DNA of 64,000 bases from Mastigias papua (Eukaryota; Cnidaria; Scyphozoa; Rhizostomeae; Mastigiidae). Below, in pieces: positions 1-12,680 of the stretch. A program made the translations under genes and the position numbers. The stretch lies in the NCBI GenBank assembly GCA_964019165.1, contig OZ025273.1:11917279-11981278 (forward strand), given 5' to 3'. Numbering within the stretch: the stretch's first letter is position 1; each line of letters opens with the position of its first letter. The notes below the pieces were generated by a model. It saw nothing but the letters and a program-made list of their open reading frames with translations, had not been told where the DNA came from and searched no databases.

Positions 1-1026
1 TCAGCAATTAAGATTAAGTCCAAGATTCTAATGGAATCATATAGACATTTTCGTAGCAAAGTTAACTTGTTAAATGGAACGCTTAGGAAAAAATACTATT
101 CTAATAAAATTCAAGAAAATGCTGGCAATCTAAGAGAAACCAGGAAAATAGCTAATCAAATCTAAAATAAGTCATCAAAAACTACAAAAATTAATTCCAT
201 TAGACTCGGCTACAAATTGATAAGAAAATGATCCGAAACATTATGAATGAGTACTTCTGCAACATGGGGAATAACTTAAAGTAAAAACTTCCTTATGAAA
301 AGAATCCTCTAATGGAAGCAGCATATAATATTAATACTAGATCTGAAACTTTCACTTTCTCTGAATTTACTGAGGAGGAAATCATGCATGCTATCCTTAG
401 CTTCAAAATGTCTTTCGGATCAGGAATAGAGACTATCTTCAGTTTCCTCATAAAACTGCAGCTCCTTTCATTGCTAGGCATTTAGCGTATATTTTCAGTC
501 ATTCGTTATTTAAGGGCCAATGTCCTAATAACTCGAAAATAGTCAGGGTAGCACGAATTTACAAGGAAGGTTCATCAGGCTAAAGATCAATTTATAGGCC
601 TATCTTTGTTTTGCCGGTCCTCTCACGTCTATTTGAAAAGCTAGTATACAATCAGTTATATAAATAGTTTCATAGACACACGTTTCTGTACAAGCATCAG
701 TTTGGCTTCAGATCTATTCACTCTGATGTTGCAAGCTTATTGTCAAACACAAATGAATAGTATCTCAACCTAGATGATAGACAACATACAGGAATTGTTT
801 TGTTGACTTGAAGAAGGAATTAGATGTGGTGGACCACGATATTCTAGTTAAAAACTCAATCTTTATGGGGTTCGAAAAGCGGGGTTGAAATGGTTCCACT
901 CGTATTTAAACGATAGGGAACAATTATACAAAGTTAATGGTATGTCATCTAATATACAGTATATTACATGCAGTGTAGCACCGGGGCCTTGCCTAGGACC
1001 TCTGTTCTCCCTGTTGTCTATTAATG

Positions 1027-2031
<1,005 letters not shown>

Positions 2032-2640
2032 TATTAATGACATGCCGCTTTCACTTCATGACTCAAAGGTGATCATGTATGCAAACGAGACTAGCTTAGC
2101 ATACTGCATGGAAACAAGCTACCCTTAAATGTGGCCAAAAATTACATTCATGATAATAGACACAAAACAGGAAACTGCATCAAAGCAACAGTGGAGAGCT
2201 TATACAGGCACATTTCAGATTATCAGGAGAAGCAATAGAGCAGAAAATATTTTTAAAGTACCAAGGAGTTACTTTGGATAATCAAATGACATGGAAAGAC
2301 CATATCAGCCTTGTTTCTTTGAAGGTATATAGGGCTATTGGGATGATACAGTATGCCAAAAAAGTATTACTAACCAAATTTATTGAAAATTTTATATTTG
2401 AGGCTAGTTGAACCTCATTTTACATATTGCTGCTCTCTCTGGTTGCCTGTGGAGTAACCTGCCGCAAAAACCTAGATAAACTGCAAAAATAGACCCATTC
2501 GCATTATTATACATAGTGGGTATGATGTGTGAGTTGCGTCCCTTCTAAGACATCTACAATTGCCTAGTATTTCTGATAGGATCATGCAAGAATCCACAAG
2601 CATGGTGTATAAGGATTGCAGCATTGATTTAGAATTCTTA

Positions 2641-3849
2641 AGTGTAGCAGCAAGTCAGGCAGCCATCATGAATCACGCTAAGCAACCATGAGGATAGCGC
2701 TACCGATTCCTTGCCCAGGAAACAGACAATATCATGTATTGTGTTCCATGCTCTGCTGGAGGCTTGTAATGCTATGTTCTCTACATAAGTGGTTGTTGGT
2801 GTATTAATCACATGTACATAAACTGATAAATCCTTGAATAGAGTTACTAAAGTTCAGCGAATTGGAGTACATTGGCGATTGATCAGAGGCGTATTTACCT
2901 ATCCTTCTATCCTTCTTTGAATATTGGAGCAATCTATAAATAACATTGGGACGCATCTAATTGCAATCTTTAAACTGTGATTTGATGAAATGTTTGTTGG
3001 GTCACTGGAGGAATGGAAAATGAATACAAAAGGCTATTTAGTACCGCAAACTGGGCCCAAACGCCTACGGCAGTACAGGACTAAGCACCAGTGGCATTAT
3101 ACAATAGCTAGAAAATGCCAAACACAACGCCAAGACATGCGATAAAGTGACTTACCTACAGCACAGCGTTAACCATCATTTAACAGTTAAAGGCTCTTTA
3201 TGGTGGTTTCTTCTATATCAAACTTTTCACGATCCACCAAGTCAGTAATGCCGGCGTACATAACTCCGGCTACACGATAAATTCTGGTGACAGTTGTTCT
3301 GCAGTTTCATCTGTGTTAGTTTTATTTGACGCAGTTCTTCATTTACTGCCGACAGGTGACCCCTTTTCATTCGAGTTTATTATAGTTTGTATATTTTGTG
3401 CATATGGGTCTTTTACATATTTTTCCTGGTTTGTTCTGTCTTCATTCTGAGTGCTACAAGCTTTTTTGTGTTTTAATGGACTGTTGCAATCTTCTAGATG
3501 TAGAACCAATTACATATCACAACAACCTCAAGACGAGTAGGAAGGCTATGACAGGATACCCTCCCAACAACAGGCAAATTATATGAATTTTTGTTCAGTA
3601 TTTGGTAGTTCTGCAATCGATTCAAAATGAGTTTGACGTAGATGAGTCTAATGCACAGTGCTTGACAATAAGAACTGTTCATTTATTCCTACAATTGATT
3701 CAATGCATGCTGACGTTTTTGAACGAAAAATAAGGTGACTCAGCAATTCACATAGCCGCGGGTTGTGTACATAGCACCAAGAACAAATAAACAAGGAATT
3801 AGGCTTATGATAGAAGGTTCACTTACTTAACTGAACCTACTGAGCTAGA
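2641..3849. other. No gene recognised
   Basis: AT-rich sequence with only short, unconvincing ORFs. A hAT-like terminus, CAGAGGCGTATTTACC, begins near 2884, but I found no partner end. I see no exon or RNA gene I can support. Confidence 0.5.
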
Positions 3850-3997
3850 ATGGATGATCCCGTACATTGTCAACGTGTAGTTGTGTTTGATGCTAAAACC
3901 ATTCAAGAAGCCTTGGCGAAATGGACTATTTCTCAACTAGGTCCCCGATGGCTATTGATTCTCACAACGGTAAACCTGGAACTTGACCAACTGCTAG
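3850..3997 (+). CDS. Possible first exon of an unknown gene (weak)
   Basis: An ORF starting with ATG reads 49 codons plus one base into a good donor site (CTAG|GTAAGT at 3997/3998). The peptide begins MDDPVHCQRVVVFDAKTIQE and has a non-repetitive composition. I recognise no domain and found no partner exon downstream. It may be a chance ORF; it is listed only because a start codon and a strong donor share one frame. Confidence 0.2.
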
Positions 3998-5725
3998 GTA
4001 AGTGGGTGGCAAACCAATACAACAATGTAGGTCAATGTAAAAGGTAGTACTGCGATTTCACTCTTCAGAGTCGCGAATAGCTCTACAAGCCTTGATAATT
4101 CCAGGCAGATATGATGAAAGCTATTGTTAAATATGAGCAATATGTATGTTCGTCTCGTATATAAGGAGAATTCCTTCATGAGTACTAGTACGAAATGTCT
4201 ATGATTAGGCCAGAAGCACAGAGTTAGCAATAAGTCTCGACATGTTTTTCTCCAAGTAACTACATTATGAATCGAACAAACGTCTTTGAACAAAAGAATA
4301 ACAGAACAACTTTCTCTAATTTGCACCTGAAAAGAAGATTGAAGTAAAGTAGTAACTGCACGTGTGACTACTGTAACTACACGTGCTATATGAGAAGAAG
4401 CGAAGGAGAATGGCACTAGTGTTCTAAATATACAATTATTATTCTGTATATTCATGGTGCAGCAGCCTTCTACGTTAACAATTGTTACCGCCGGTAACTA
4501 TCCGTTGATACAAGTTACACTAAGTGTTGATATTTTCAAGTACAGAGTGGTTACTTGGTATTCAAGCCAAATGCTAAGTTTTATAGCAACTGCAGTGTGC
4601 AATAGAAAAATTGGTACAATATTTTAACACATGATGTCAGTTCAACTTTGCAAATATGAATGTTGTTATTAAATACAAGTGGCTAATCTCTAATTGAGGC
4701 ATGGATGTCCCAATATCATCCATTTACATGCAAAATGCAAGCAACCCTCAAAATTTCATAATTGTATCAAGTATTATCCTTTGACAGTATCACTTGCCCA
4801 GTCTCTATCCATTAATGAAACTTCCTTCTTTTGCGTATAAGTCACAGCAGACGCATAAAAAGTGACTTTGGCATGCCTGCCCATTAAACTTACGACTGAA
4901 TACCGTGGAGAAAGGGGCCTACAGGTTCTTCCATTCAAACTAAATTATGGGTGACCGCCGTTTCTTTTCTTTACTGGAGCAAGATTCTCTGCTCATGTAG
5001 CACCGTCATGATGCACGCTAAGACTGACTTCCAGGCGTGGTATTCAGCATCATAGCATACAAAAATGTCAGTCCAGCAACATTTATACATGACCTAAAAT
5101 TATCAACACATTTCTAAAAACTCTAAAATATCAGCATTCTGTTCTACAAAGAACCAACATCCAACAAATAATTGTGAAGATCAGATGGCTGTGTTTCGAA
5201 AGTATGCAAAGTGTCACATGTTAAAAATTCAATATTCAGTAGAATCAAACTTCAGTTTTAAAGAATCTCATAACCCAGAAACATTGAAAGGGAACAGAGT
5301 TCGATTCAAAAGTATCGAATTGACATCTCTGTATGCTATGATGGTGAGTGCCACCCTTGGGGACTGAAAAAGATAGACCTCATGGAGTTGGACTTTTCTT
5401 CTTCTCTTCGAAATCCTTGTGAATTTTTACATATTTTACAGTACTCTGTTTTTCTGCAATTGATCGTGTTTTGTCTTTGATGAGAACTTTCGCCTTTTCC
5501 TTACCTTTTCCAAACTAACGCGAAGAGTACCCGCCAATATCACAAACACAAGCATCATAATATTCCTCTAAAGGCTGTCAGTTATAGTCGAATTTCATTC
5601 CTAATCTATAATTTTAAATTCCTCAAACTCAGTTTATTTCTATATCATAGAGCAACAGTCAGTTATGGTTGTAGTTCGATTGCTGCCATTGAGCACCAGT
5701 CTTCTACGATTCTGGTTGACAAGTT
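3998..5725. other. No gene recognised
   Basis: AT-rich sequence. The 153-codon minus-strand ORF at 3994-4455 has no recognisable domain and no splice or promoter context. Nothing else stands out. Confidence 0.5.
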
Positions 5726-5729
5726 TGAA

Positions 5730-6000
5730 CTGACTATTGCTCTCACCATATTTTGTGTTGCGCTCAAGAGAAACTGTACGGATTTTGGACGATTCCTCGT
5801 AATGAAAGAAAATAATTGCTAGTGAGCTTGGGAGGTCGCAGTTGAGAGATTGCTTGCTTCTGCAGTATATGAAACAGCAAGATAAATAGAATCTTCATGA
5901 GGAATATTAGTAAAGAGACTTACCGTGTCAAAAGAGACCATGAATTTATTAGAAACACCAACACTGGTAAGTTCTTGGCCAAATTTGAATGGATAAGAGA
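5730..6000 (-). pseudogene. Penelope-like element reverse transcriptase fragment
   Basis: Minus-strand translation from about 5993 contains FMVSFDTVSLFTNIPHEDSI, close to the SFDVVSLFTNIP palm motif A typical of Penelope-like reverse transcriptases, including the first catalytic Asp. It is followed by a TATSQAH stretch resembling the next RT segment and then a stop. A shifted continuation (KSVQFLLSATQNMV) is visible, after which homology is lost near 5730. No GIY-YIG endonuclease portion is recognisable nearby, so this is a short internal relic. Assignment rests on motif A; other RT classes with a similar motif are less likely. Confidence 0.6.
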
Positions 6001-6580
6001 TAATAAATGTATAAGAGAAATAAGATTAAGGAAGCTTGTAAAGATATCTAGCTAATTAATACTTGCAGGTATTAACGGAGGATACAATAAGCTCCCTAAG
6101 TGGGATGGATTGGACTGTAATGTACTTTCATCTTTCTTATCAATCCAATGGCTTGCCATAGCCTGCGTTAAAATGGATTCAAAGCAAGGCAAGAAATCTG
6201 TTTTGCTACAAGGAGGAACAACAAAGGGTCATAATTCAAGCAAGAGTTCTTCACTTTCATTCTGTATTAATTTGTGTGAAGAAATGTTTACGACAATGTT
6301 TTTATATAGAAACGGCGGTACTCAATCCTTGGGTAACGTTTTGAGTTATTCCTTGGGTAGTGTTCTTCGATGACTCTGGATAGTTCTTTGAACCTCTAGA
6401 TCCTTAAACGCTTCGTATGATCTACTGAATGAATAACCCAAAGAGATAACCTTTTATGTCCTACTAAAGATGCTCTTAGCGCAAAGGATACTGTACAAAC
6501 TTTGCTACTATATAGACAGTAGTGTGGACGAAACTTCCTGAACGCAAGCTCAAAAACATGATTAAATCTCGTTATATAGG
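6001..6580. other. No gene recognised
   Basis: The only ORF of note (87 codons, 6110-6373) has no recognisable domain. The segment lies between the Penelope-like scrap and the pogo-like transposon. Confidence 0.5.
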
Positions 6581-6784
6581 TACCGCAAAAGCTCTATCAA
6601 GCACCGGGAGGAGCTCGTTATTTTTTGAAGTCCCAGAGGAGGGCTTAATAGAGATGGGGGCTTATTAGAGAGGGGGTACTTACTATCACAAGGTAAAATA
6701 TATGTATTTATACAAATGTTCATATGCATTGCTTCAGCATTACTTACAAAGCAAAACCTTTGCTTGTAGCGACAGAGACTTATA

Positions 6785-8450
6785 GAATATTAGTCAATGA
6801 TAATGTCCTCATCCTCATCAGAATTGTCTGAGTCAATAGTCAATCCTGGGACATCTTCTAGAGACACTTCATCTTCTGGCATTCCTTCGAAAGGATCAAT
6901 GTCAGTACCTTAAATACTTTTCAGGTGCTCAAGCAACTCTTTGTTACATAGTATTTTCACTATGTTCCTTGTTGTCCATCGGCCCGTGCCGTGCTTTCTA
7001 TTCTAAGTGCATTTGTTCATGGCTATGTTACCATGCCATTGTCTCATAGTTCAGTTCCAAGTTGTCATCATTTTGTAGGCTTTGCGTAATTTATCTTACC
7101 AATCTGTCCTACATATATTCCTCATGCAGTTTGCTGTCAAGTCAGTAGTCATCATTAGAAGTCGCGATGTGTAGTCGATAGTTGTGAAAGGATAAGAAGT
7201 CATTTCGATACGCAGGTATATAGAAGTCGTTTAAAGCAGTCGTTTGAAGAAGTCGTTTTAAGTAAGTCGTGTCGTAGGTATTGCCGAGAGTCATTTATGC
7301 AAAGCCGATCGGAACGAAGTTGTTATTTTTGTTGTTTTAAAGTCAGAGGCTGGCAACCGCAAAACACAGTTGTTTCACACTTCATGCGGGTCATACTTAA
7401 TGCACACGATCTCATCATCATCCTCAAACATATTGAGAGAATTACTTCGTGCACACATTTCAAAGCTCTTTCGGATGGGCTCATCTGGCAACATTTCCAA
7501 TGCATTACGAGCCCATTCAATCGTTTGCTTCCCGGATGGGTCCCTAGAACAATCACTGGCTTGATGCGACCTTGGTAAATCAATGCTTTCAGTTGTGGTG
7601 ACATATGGTAGCGGAATGAGAACCAAGCAATTAGCCTTCGTGCTCCAAAACTAAATGTTCCAAGAACCTCTTTACGATATAGCTTCATTAATGGATCGTT
7701 CATTCATCTAGACCCAGATGAAGATACAATGCACGTTGAGCGAACTTCTCCATAAGCACCCTTGAAACAAAATATGGTTTCTTTTAGCTGCATCAGCAAC
7801 TGCAGTTAATCAGGCAGTTAGTTTTCCTATCTCATTTCTGGTAGTATTCAAGCTTACAGAATGAGAACCTTGTTTTTCAACTGAAGTATTGGACAACAGA
7901 TCACTCCAGAAAGCCCTTTCATCTTTAGCAATTATTTTTTTGTGTTCATATTCCATCTTTCACAAAGTCGGTGAACTTTAGGAATATAGGCACAAAGCTT
8001 ACAGACAAACTGATCAGGAGTTTTCTGAGCTTCAGTTGTTCCTCATCTGATGGACAACTCATTCCTGTTAAGAAATTTCTTAACCCAACCATCACTGAAC
8101 ACCAGGGCCTTGGTTTCTGTATCAACTGATTGGCCTTCCTCGTACAATTTCCTTGCTTTAACCTTTAGTAGCTTGCGAGAAACACGAAAGCCAATTGTAC
8201 GTCTTTCCGGGATCCTTTCTAGCAATGTATCCTCTAGTTCTGCCTTCATGATTTTCTTTCCTCTTCAATATAAAGGAAACCTTTTTCCTCCGGCTGTAAA
8301 CTTTTCGCGAAGTTCTAGTAATCTCGCTTTTCTAGCTATCCAGTCACGAATTCTCTTTAGTGCCACTTTTTATTTTCCATTTGCTTCCTTATTGTCTAAG
8401 CATCGCGTTGCTTCCAACTTCAAGTCTGCTGAATAACTTCTTCACATTTC
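6785..8450 (-). pseudogene. Decayed pogo-like transposase (Brinker/CENP-B-type DNA-binding region plus DDE domain)
   Basis: Reading right to left: an N-terminal helix-turn-helix region with KRIRDWIARKARLLELREKF (about 8360-8300); then LLERIPERRTIGFRVSRKLL and ALVFSDGWVKKFLNRNELS (8225-8043), the second CENP-B/Tc5-type HTH; then a DDE core start with AKDERAFWSDLLSNTSVEKQ and GKLTACLTAVADAAKRN (about 7945-7790). The C-terminal part follows with IEWARNALEMLPDEPIRKSF and a DDDEIVC stretch (7530-7390). An acidic tail, DPFEGMPEDEVSLEDVPG and DSDNSDEDEDIIID, ends in a stop near 6792. Frameshifts separate all blocks, and about 300-400 bp without homology (about 6970-7370) interrupts the C-terminus. 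It would bind the transposon ends and cut and paste the element, but this copy is dead. Confidence 0.75.
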
Positions 8451-8680
8451 TCCTTTATGACGATTTGTTCCTATCTGTTCTTCGCCATATTACAGAAGGT
8501 CAAACTATTACATGTAATCTAACGATGCCAAGGTGCTCTCAGATTGAGCATTTGACAGTTCCTGTGTTTCTCAAGACGGGACAGGCATGATATTTTGTAT
8601 GATAGTAACATGCTACCTGTGTGGATATCTCATAGAATGCATCTTGCCATTGTAAATCAGTCTATTAAGTACAGAATTTA

Positions 8681-10312
8681 GGGGCCGGTCATTTACTATC
8701 CATTAGTGGGAGGATGGATTTAGAGTGATTTGGCACACTTTGTCAAAATCTTTGATGCCCCATCTCCAGCACTCAAAAAAATCCAAAACCCATCTAGCAG
8801 ATTATCACAAATTGCATGCCCCTCCCCCAACTTAAACTCCTTGAAACACATAAAGATGAACCATATTATTTTTTCATGTTCAAATGAACATTTCTATATA
8901 GGGCATACAATACTGACTCCAGGTATATGTAATTTATTCATATTTACATAAGTGCACTAAACATACTAGCTATATTAGACAAGATACTACTGCTTGGCCA
9001 CAAATTGCAAAGGACCTGTGGGTACCAAACCCATTGACAGCAAGACTAAACTTACATGCTGTTTTGACAAGTCTCCTGAAAGCAAATTACCACTTCATTC
9101 TACCTATCCAGTTTAATGGTTATGTAATAGCGCAAAGCATAAGACGTTGGAAAGTCGAAAAGACAGAACTTAGACTTGAAAATAATATTGAAAACATACT
9201 TGACACAAATAGCAAAGATGGCAGTGCTATGATGGTTCAAAAATTTTCAGCAGAGTCATTAGACATTCAGATTGATGACAGATCCAAGACAGGATCTGCA
9301 AAATGCATTGTGGATGGCATGCTCAGTAAAGTGAATATCCTCATAGATGACATACTAAATCTGCGCTCATCATTGTTCAATTATTCAGCAAGCAGAATGA
9401 ATTAAAACTTTGGAAGCACAGCGAGTTGAAATATTATGATGACAAAATAACTCAGCTAAAAACTCACTTGTTTTCATTGGAAACATACCAGTCAAGCATT
9501 ATTTCAAATATTGATTTACTTAAAAGAAGAGTACCCCTTGCTGCTCATTCTTGAAAAGATATCAATGGAAGCGACAAAGGAAATATGAAAACAAACAAGA
9601 GGCAAGCAAACGAAACTCAGTGCGATTACCAAAGATCCAAATGAGATCCCCAAGACATTAACCAATGTAAAAATTGAAGATTAGTGTGCATTTAAAAATG
9701 GAATTAGATCACCACTGAAAATACAGTAGCATAAAAGAAAAGATTGGCTGGTTCCCAGATATCACTTCAAGGCTTCAAAGTCTTTCATTTCCAGTGGCTG
9801 TTTTGACACAGATGCTGTACCAGTTGTTAAAAATATGGTCCGTGCTCTAGCTGTACAACAAACAACTACGCTTGAACCAAGCATACAAAGCTATTGAGAG
9901 CAACTGCTAATAAGAAGCAGCGTAGCATCATTGAAATTATGACTATAAAAAAGAGAACAACACCTAGTGTCCAGACAGATGCTGTCCAAGCTTTCACCTT
10001 AGATGAGACTAATCCTTCAGATTTAGAATTTCATTCTGGAACCTGTTCTTCTTCAAACTCAGATGAAATTGACATGTAGTAAAAGTCAATAGGAAATAGA
10101 CACTGGATGTTGAAATACTAATTTGTGTGTTGTTTGAGAATTTCCTCAGTTTATTTCACTGATGAAATATTGTTGAGAATCTGTCAAAAACATTTCGTGA
10201 CCCATCTCTTTCTTAAAGAAAAATTTGGTAGCCCCTCTTCATGCCCAAACTACAATTCATGGCCCATGCCAAATCACCCTACCCCCACCCAAGTAGATAT
10301 TAAATCACCGTA
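8681..10312 (+). mobile_element. Nested TIR-bounded unit of unknown family
   Basis: The left side begins GGGGCCGGTCATTTACTATC (8681). The right side, on the opposite strand from about 10316, reads AGAGTACGGTGATTTAATAT. A second matching block, GTGATTTGGCA, lies about 40-60 bp inside each end (8728-8738 left; about 10268-10278 right, inverted). These are imperfect inverted repeats around a plus-strand coding remnant. I could not define a target duplication or superfamily. It sits inside the pogo-like element, so it is either a later insertion or captured cargo. Confidence 0.5.
9034..10079 (+). pseudogene. Broken ORF of unknown function inside the nested unit
   Basis: An open segment (9034-9405, 123 codons) ends at a stop. 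The neighbouring frame then continues with the same helical, Lys/Glu-rich character (KLWKHSELKYYDDKITQLKT, about 9409-9470), followed by stops. A final open piece (9894-10079) ends in an acidic Ser-rich tail, TCSSSNSDEIDM. The parts look like one protein of roughly 340 residues broken by at least two frameshifts or stops. I recognise no transposase or enzyme motif. It could be the nested unit's own protein or captured cargo. Confidence 0.4.
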
Positions 10313-11001
10313 CTCTTAGCAAGTATCTATACCGTCTTACCGAGTGAAATTGCAGGATACGCTTGCTGTGCTTTTTACAAAGAGATTTTTCAAAACATAG
10401 GTGAGACTGCAAACAATTGAATTTCAGAATTGTCGTAGTTTAGGCTTTAAACATTTTATATGAGGGCATCATACTTACAAGAGAGATTGGAAGCCTGTTG
10501 TTGGTGAATCACTGTTTTATCATAATCATGATTGAGAAGAGGCAATATTGTACGACAATTCTGCAGCAGGGATATATTTACACGATGATCCAAATTGTCA
10601 TGGAAAGCTAGTTGGTCATTCGCTAATCGAATTATCATTTTTGCTTTGTAAATTTCTCGAGCGTGAAGGCGGTCACCAACAGAGCCAAGAATGCGAGAGG
10701 ATGGGCTGGTTATTACAGGAACATACACAGCATTGTATCCATTACGAAAGCGGCTAGAGATCTTAGAAAACAACTGGAAAAGACAGCTTTGACTCTAAAC
10801 TATTTGAAAATAGATATTGGACGCATTAGAAGTAAAACATTATACATTATCATTAAATTCAAACAGTTAGCGCATTGTTTCTTCGACATCAGAAGCTACT
10901 GTTGGGTTTGGGGGGGGGCTTGATAGAGCTTAATAAGTTTCAAACTTTTGCTTGAAAGGGGGCATATTAGAGAGTTCAAGCTTAATAGAGCTCTTATGGT
11001 A

Positions 11002-11537
11002 GAATGATTATTGACAATGTATTGTCAAACCTATAATTCCTTCTCCCCTGGAGTATGGTTCACTGCTAAAATATGTTTTTGTTATAGTGAATAGTACTGA
11101 TGGTACTGTTCTATATAGTTACTACTGTGGGCTCTGCTATAAGAAACTTCTAATAGCAAAGGCCAAGATCACATCCAATTTTTCATTCAAGCTGATCATG
11201 TTTAGAACAATACCTAGTTGGAACAGTGTTCGGTACTTGATGACATAGTCTAGCCTTTAGCATCAGTCTGAAAAGACATTTTAATACTTGCATATATTCT
11301 ACTAATTACTAATGCAACTATTACCGCATTCCATCTACGGAACCTATAGACAAGACATTTGCAAGAAAACAATTGCTCTTCCTTATAGGAGAAAGTTTTT
11401 TATGTTCATTTGCTTAGTGTTTCATGATATAGTAAAGGAAATGGAGTAAAGTTGGGGAAACGTTGCTTTAACGACAATTTCTATGTCTTTTAGGAGAGAA
11501 ATTTTGCCTCAGTTTTACGCCGGATATTGTGGATGAA
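11002..11537 (+). promoter_or_regulatory. Upstream region of the G-alpha gene with a possible 5' UTR splice acceptor
   Basis: The pyrimidine-rich tract ending in CTATGTCTTTTAG (AG at 11492-11493) lies 44 bases before the ATG and would suit a 3' splice site, so a 5' UTR intron is possible. The coding frame stays open upstream to a GTG at 11529, but the first ATG in frame is at 11538. I see no convincing TATA box. Confidence 0.3.
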
Positions 11538-12680
11538 ATGGCTTGTTGCCCCTTTGGACTAAGTAAGGCAGATAGGCACAGTAGAGAAATTGACAATTAT
11601 TTGGAAAGACAAAATGCTAAGTACAGAGCAACCCATCGTTTGCTGTTACTGGGAGCTGGCGAGAGCGGAAAAAGTACTTTAGTAAAGCAAATGAAGATAC
11701 TCCATCAAAATAGTTTCCAGGAGTCCGAGAGACTGGAGATGGTGATAGAGATCAGAAAGAATGTTCGAGAGGCAGTTATCACTGTTTTAATGGCTATGGA
11801 TGTTATTGAACCAGGGTTAAAACTTGATAATGAGGAAAACAAAGGACGTGCCGAATGGTTGTTGAAGTACGCTACCTGCAACGATTTTGAGTACCCAAAT
11901 GAATTTTATGACCATGTGAATGCGTTATGGCATGATAGAGGATTTCTCCACTGCTATCAGACATCGAACAAATATCAATTGATCGATAGTGCGAAATACT
12001 TCTTTGACAGAGTGGATGAGATTAGGAAAAGAGATTATATACCAACTGATCAGGACATCCTACGTTGTAGAGTACCAACAACAGAGATTTCAGAAATGAA
12101 ATTTACGATAGGTGAAAAGCCTCGCAAAATGGTAACTTTCCATATGCTTGACGTTGGAGGACTGAGAGACCAACGACGGAAGTGGATGCAGTGTTTGAAT
12201 GATGTCACTGCTATCATATTTGTCGTGTCTTGCAGCAGCTATGACATTAATCTGAGAGAAGATCCAACCCGTAACAGACTTAGAGAGAGTATTGAGCTTT
12301 TTCGTCAAATTTGGAACAATCGATTCCTAGAGTATGTCTCTATTATTTTGCTTCTAAATAAACAGGACCTTTTGAGCGAGAAAATAATGGCTGGAAATTC
12401 AAAACTGGAAGACTATTTTCCGGATTTTGCACATTACAAAACTCCAGATAAAGCGGTACGAGATGCTCCTGACGAAGTTGTTCGTGCAAAGTATTTCATC
12501 AGAGACATTTTCCTAAGAATAGCTAGTGAGAGTAATGGAAATGCTCATAAAGACCATTACTGCTATCCGCATTTCACGTGTGCTGTCGATGCCAAAAATA
12601 TTGAGCGCATCTTTCATAGCACTATGATTATAATACAAAAAGAACACCTTAAGAAGATTGGGGTGCTTTCAGCAAGATAA
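11538..12680 (+). CDS. G-protein alpha subunit, Gs-like, single exon, with a Q-to-L switch II change
   Basis: 380-residue heterotrimeric G-protein alpha subunit, the GTP-binding membrane-anchored switch downstream of GPCRs. Start at ATG 11538 (MACCPFGLS) chosen because the paired Cys residues suit palmitoylation. Motifs in order: P-loop GAGESGKS (39-46); helical domain about 55-170; switch I R176-C-R-V-P-T-T-E-I184, with Arg178 and Thr181 kept but Glu183 where families have Gly; switch II DVGGL, with Leu209 (CTG, 12162-12164) in place of the GTP-hydrolysing Gln; NKQD (274-277); TCAVD (347-351). The core is closest to Gs (SDQD-like [33 protein letters not shown]), while the short MACC N-terminus is more Gq-like. 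The C-terminus carries three residues (SAR) beyond the usual end. No intron interrupts it, so a retained retrocopy is possible. The frame is intact throughout, which argues for function. Confidence 0.95.
   Translation: MACCPFGLSKADRHSREIDNYLERQNAKYRATHRLLLLGAGESGKSTLVKQMKILHQNSFQESERLEMVIEIRKNVREAVITVLMAMDVIEPGLKLDNEENKGRAEWLLKYATCNDFEYPNEFYDHVNALWHDRGFLHCYQTSNKYQLIDSAKYFFDRVDEIRKRDYIPTDQDILRCRVPTTEISEMKFTIGEKPRKMVTFHMLDVGGLRDQRRKWMQCLNDVTAIIFVVSCSSYDINLREDPTRNRLRESIELFRQIWNNRFLEYVSIILLLNKQDLLSEKIMAGNSKLEDYFPDFAHYKTPDKAVRDAPDEVVRAKYFIRDIFLRIASESNGNAHKDHYCYPHFTCAVDAKNIERIFHSTMIIIQKEHLKKIGVLSAR

Larger units (their letters stand above)
6581..11001 (-). mobile_element. Pogo/Tc1-mariner-type DNA transposon with a nested second unit
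   Basis: The left end reads CCGCAAAAGCTCTATCAAGC from 6583. The right end, on the opposite strand from 10999, reads CCATAAGAGCTCTATTAAGC. TA dinucleotides sit directly outside both (6581-6582 and 11000-11001), the target duplication of the Tc1/mariner superfamily. Subterminal G-rich CTTATTAGAGAGGGGG-type motifs occur at both ends (6625-6680 and 10905-10985). Inside are the remains of a pogo-like transposase on the minus strand and, at about 8681-10312, another unit with its own inverted ends. The total of about 4.4 kb is long for this group because of the nested material. Confidence 0.72.

Noticed and set aside
3994..4455. 153-codon minus-strand ORF
   Set aside because: Cys/Val/Leu-rich without domain, splice context or repeat family; most likely chance.
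11529..11537. GTG start codon for the G-alpha protein
   Set aside because: Eukaryotic starts are nearly always ATG, and the ATG at 11538 gives the expected lipid-modified MACC N-terminus.
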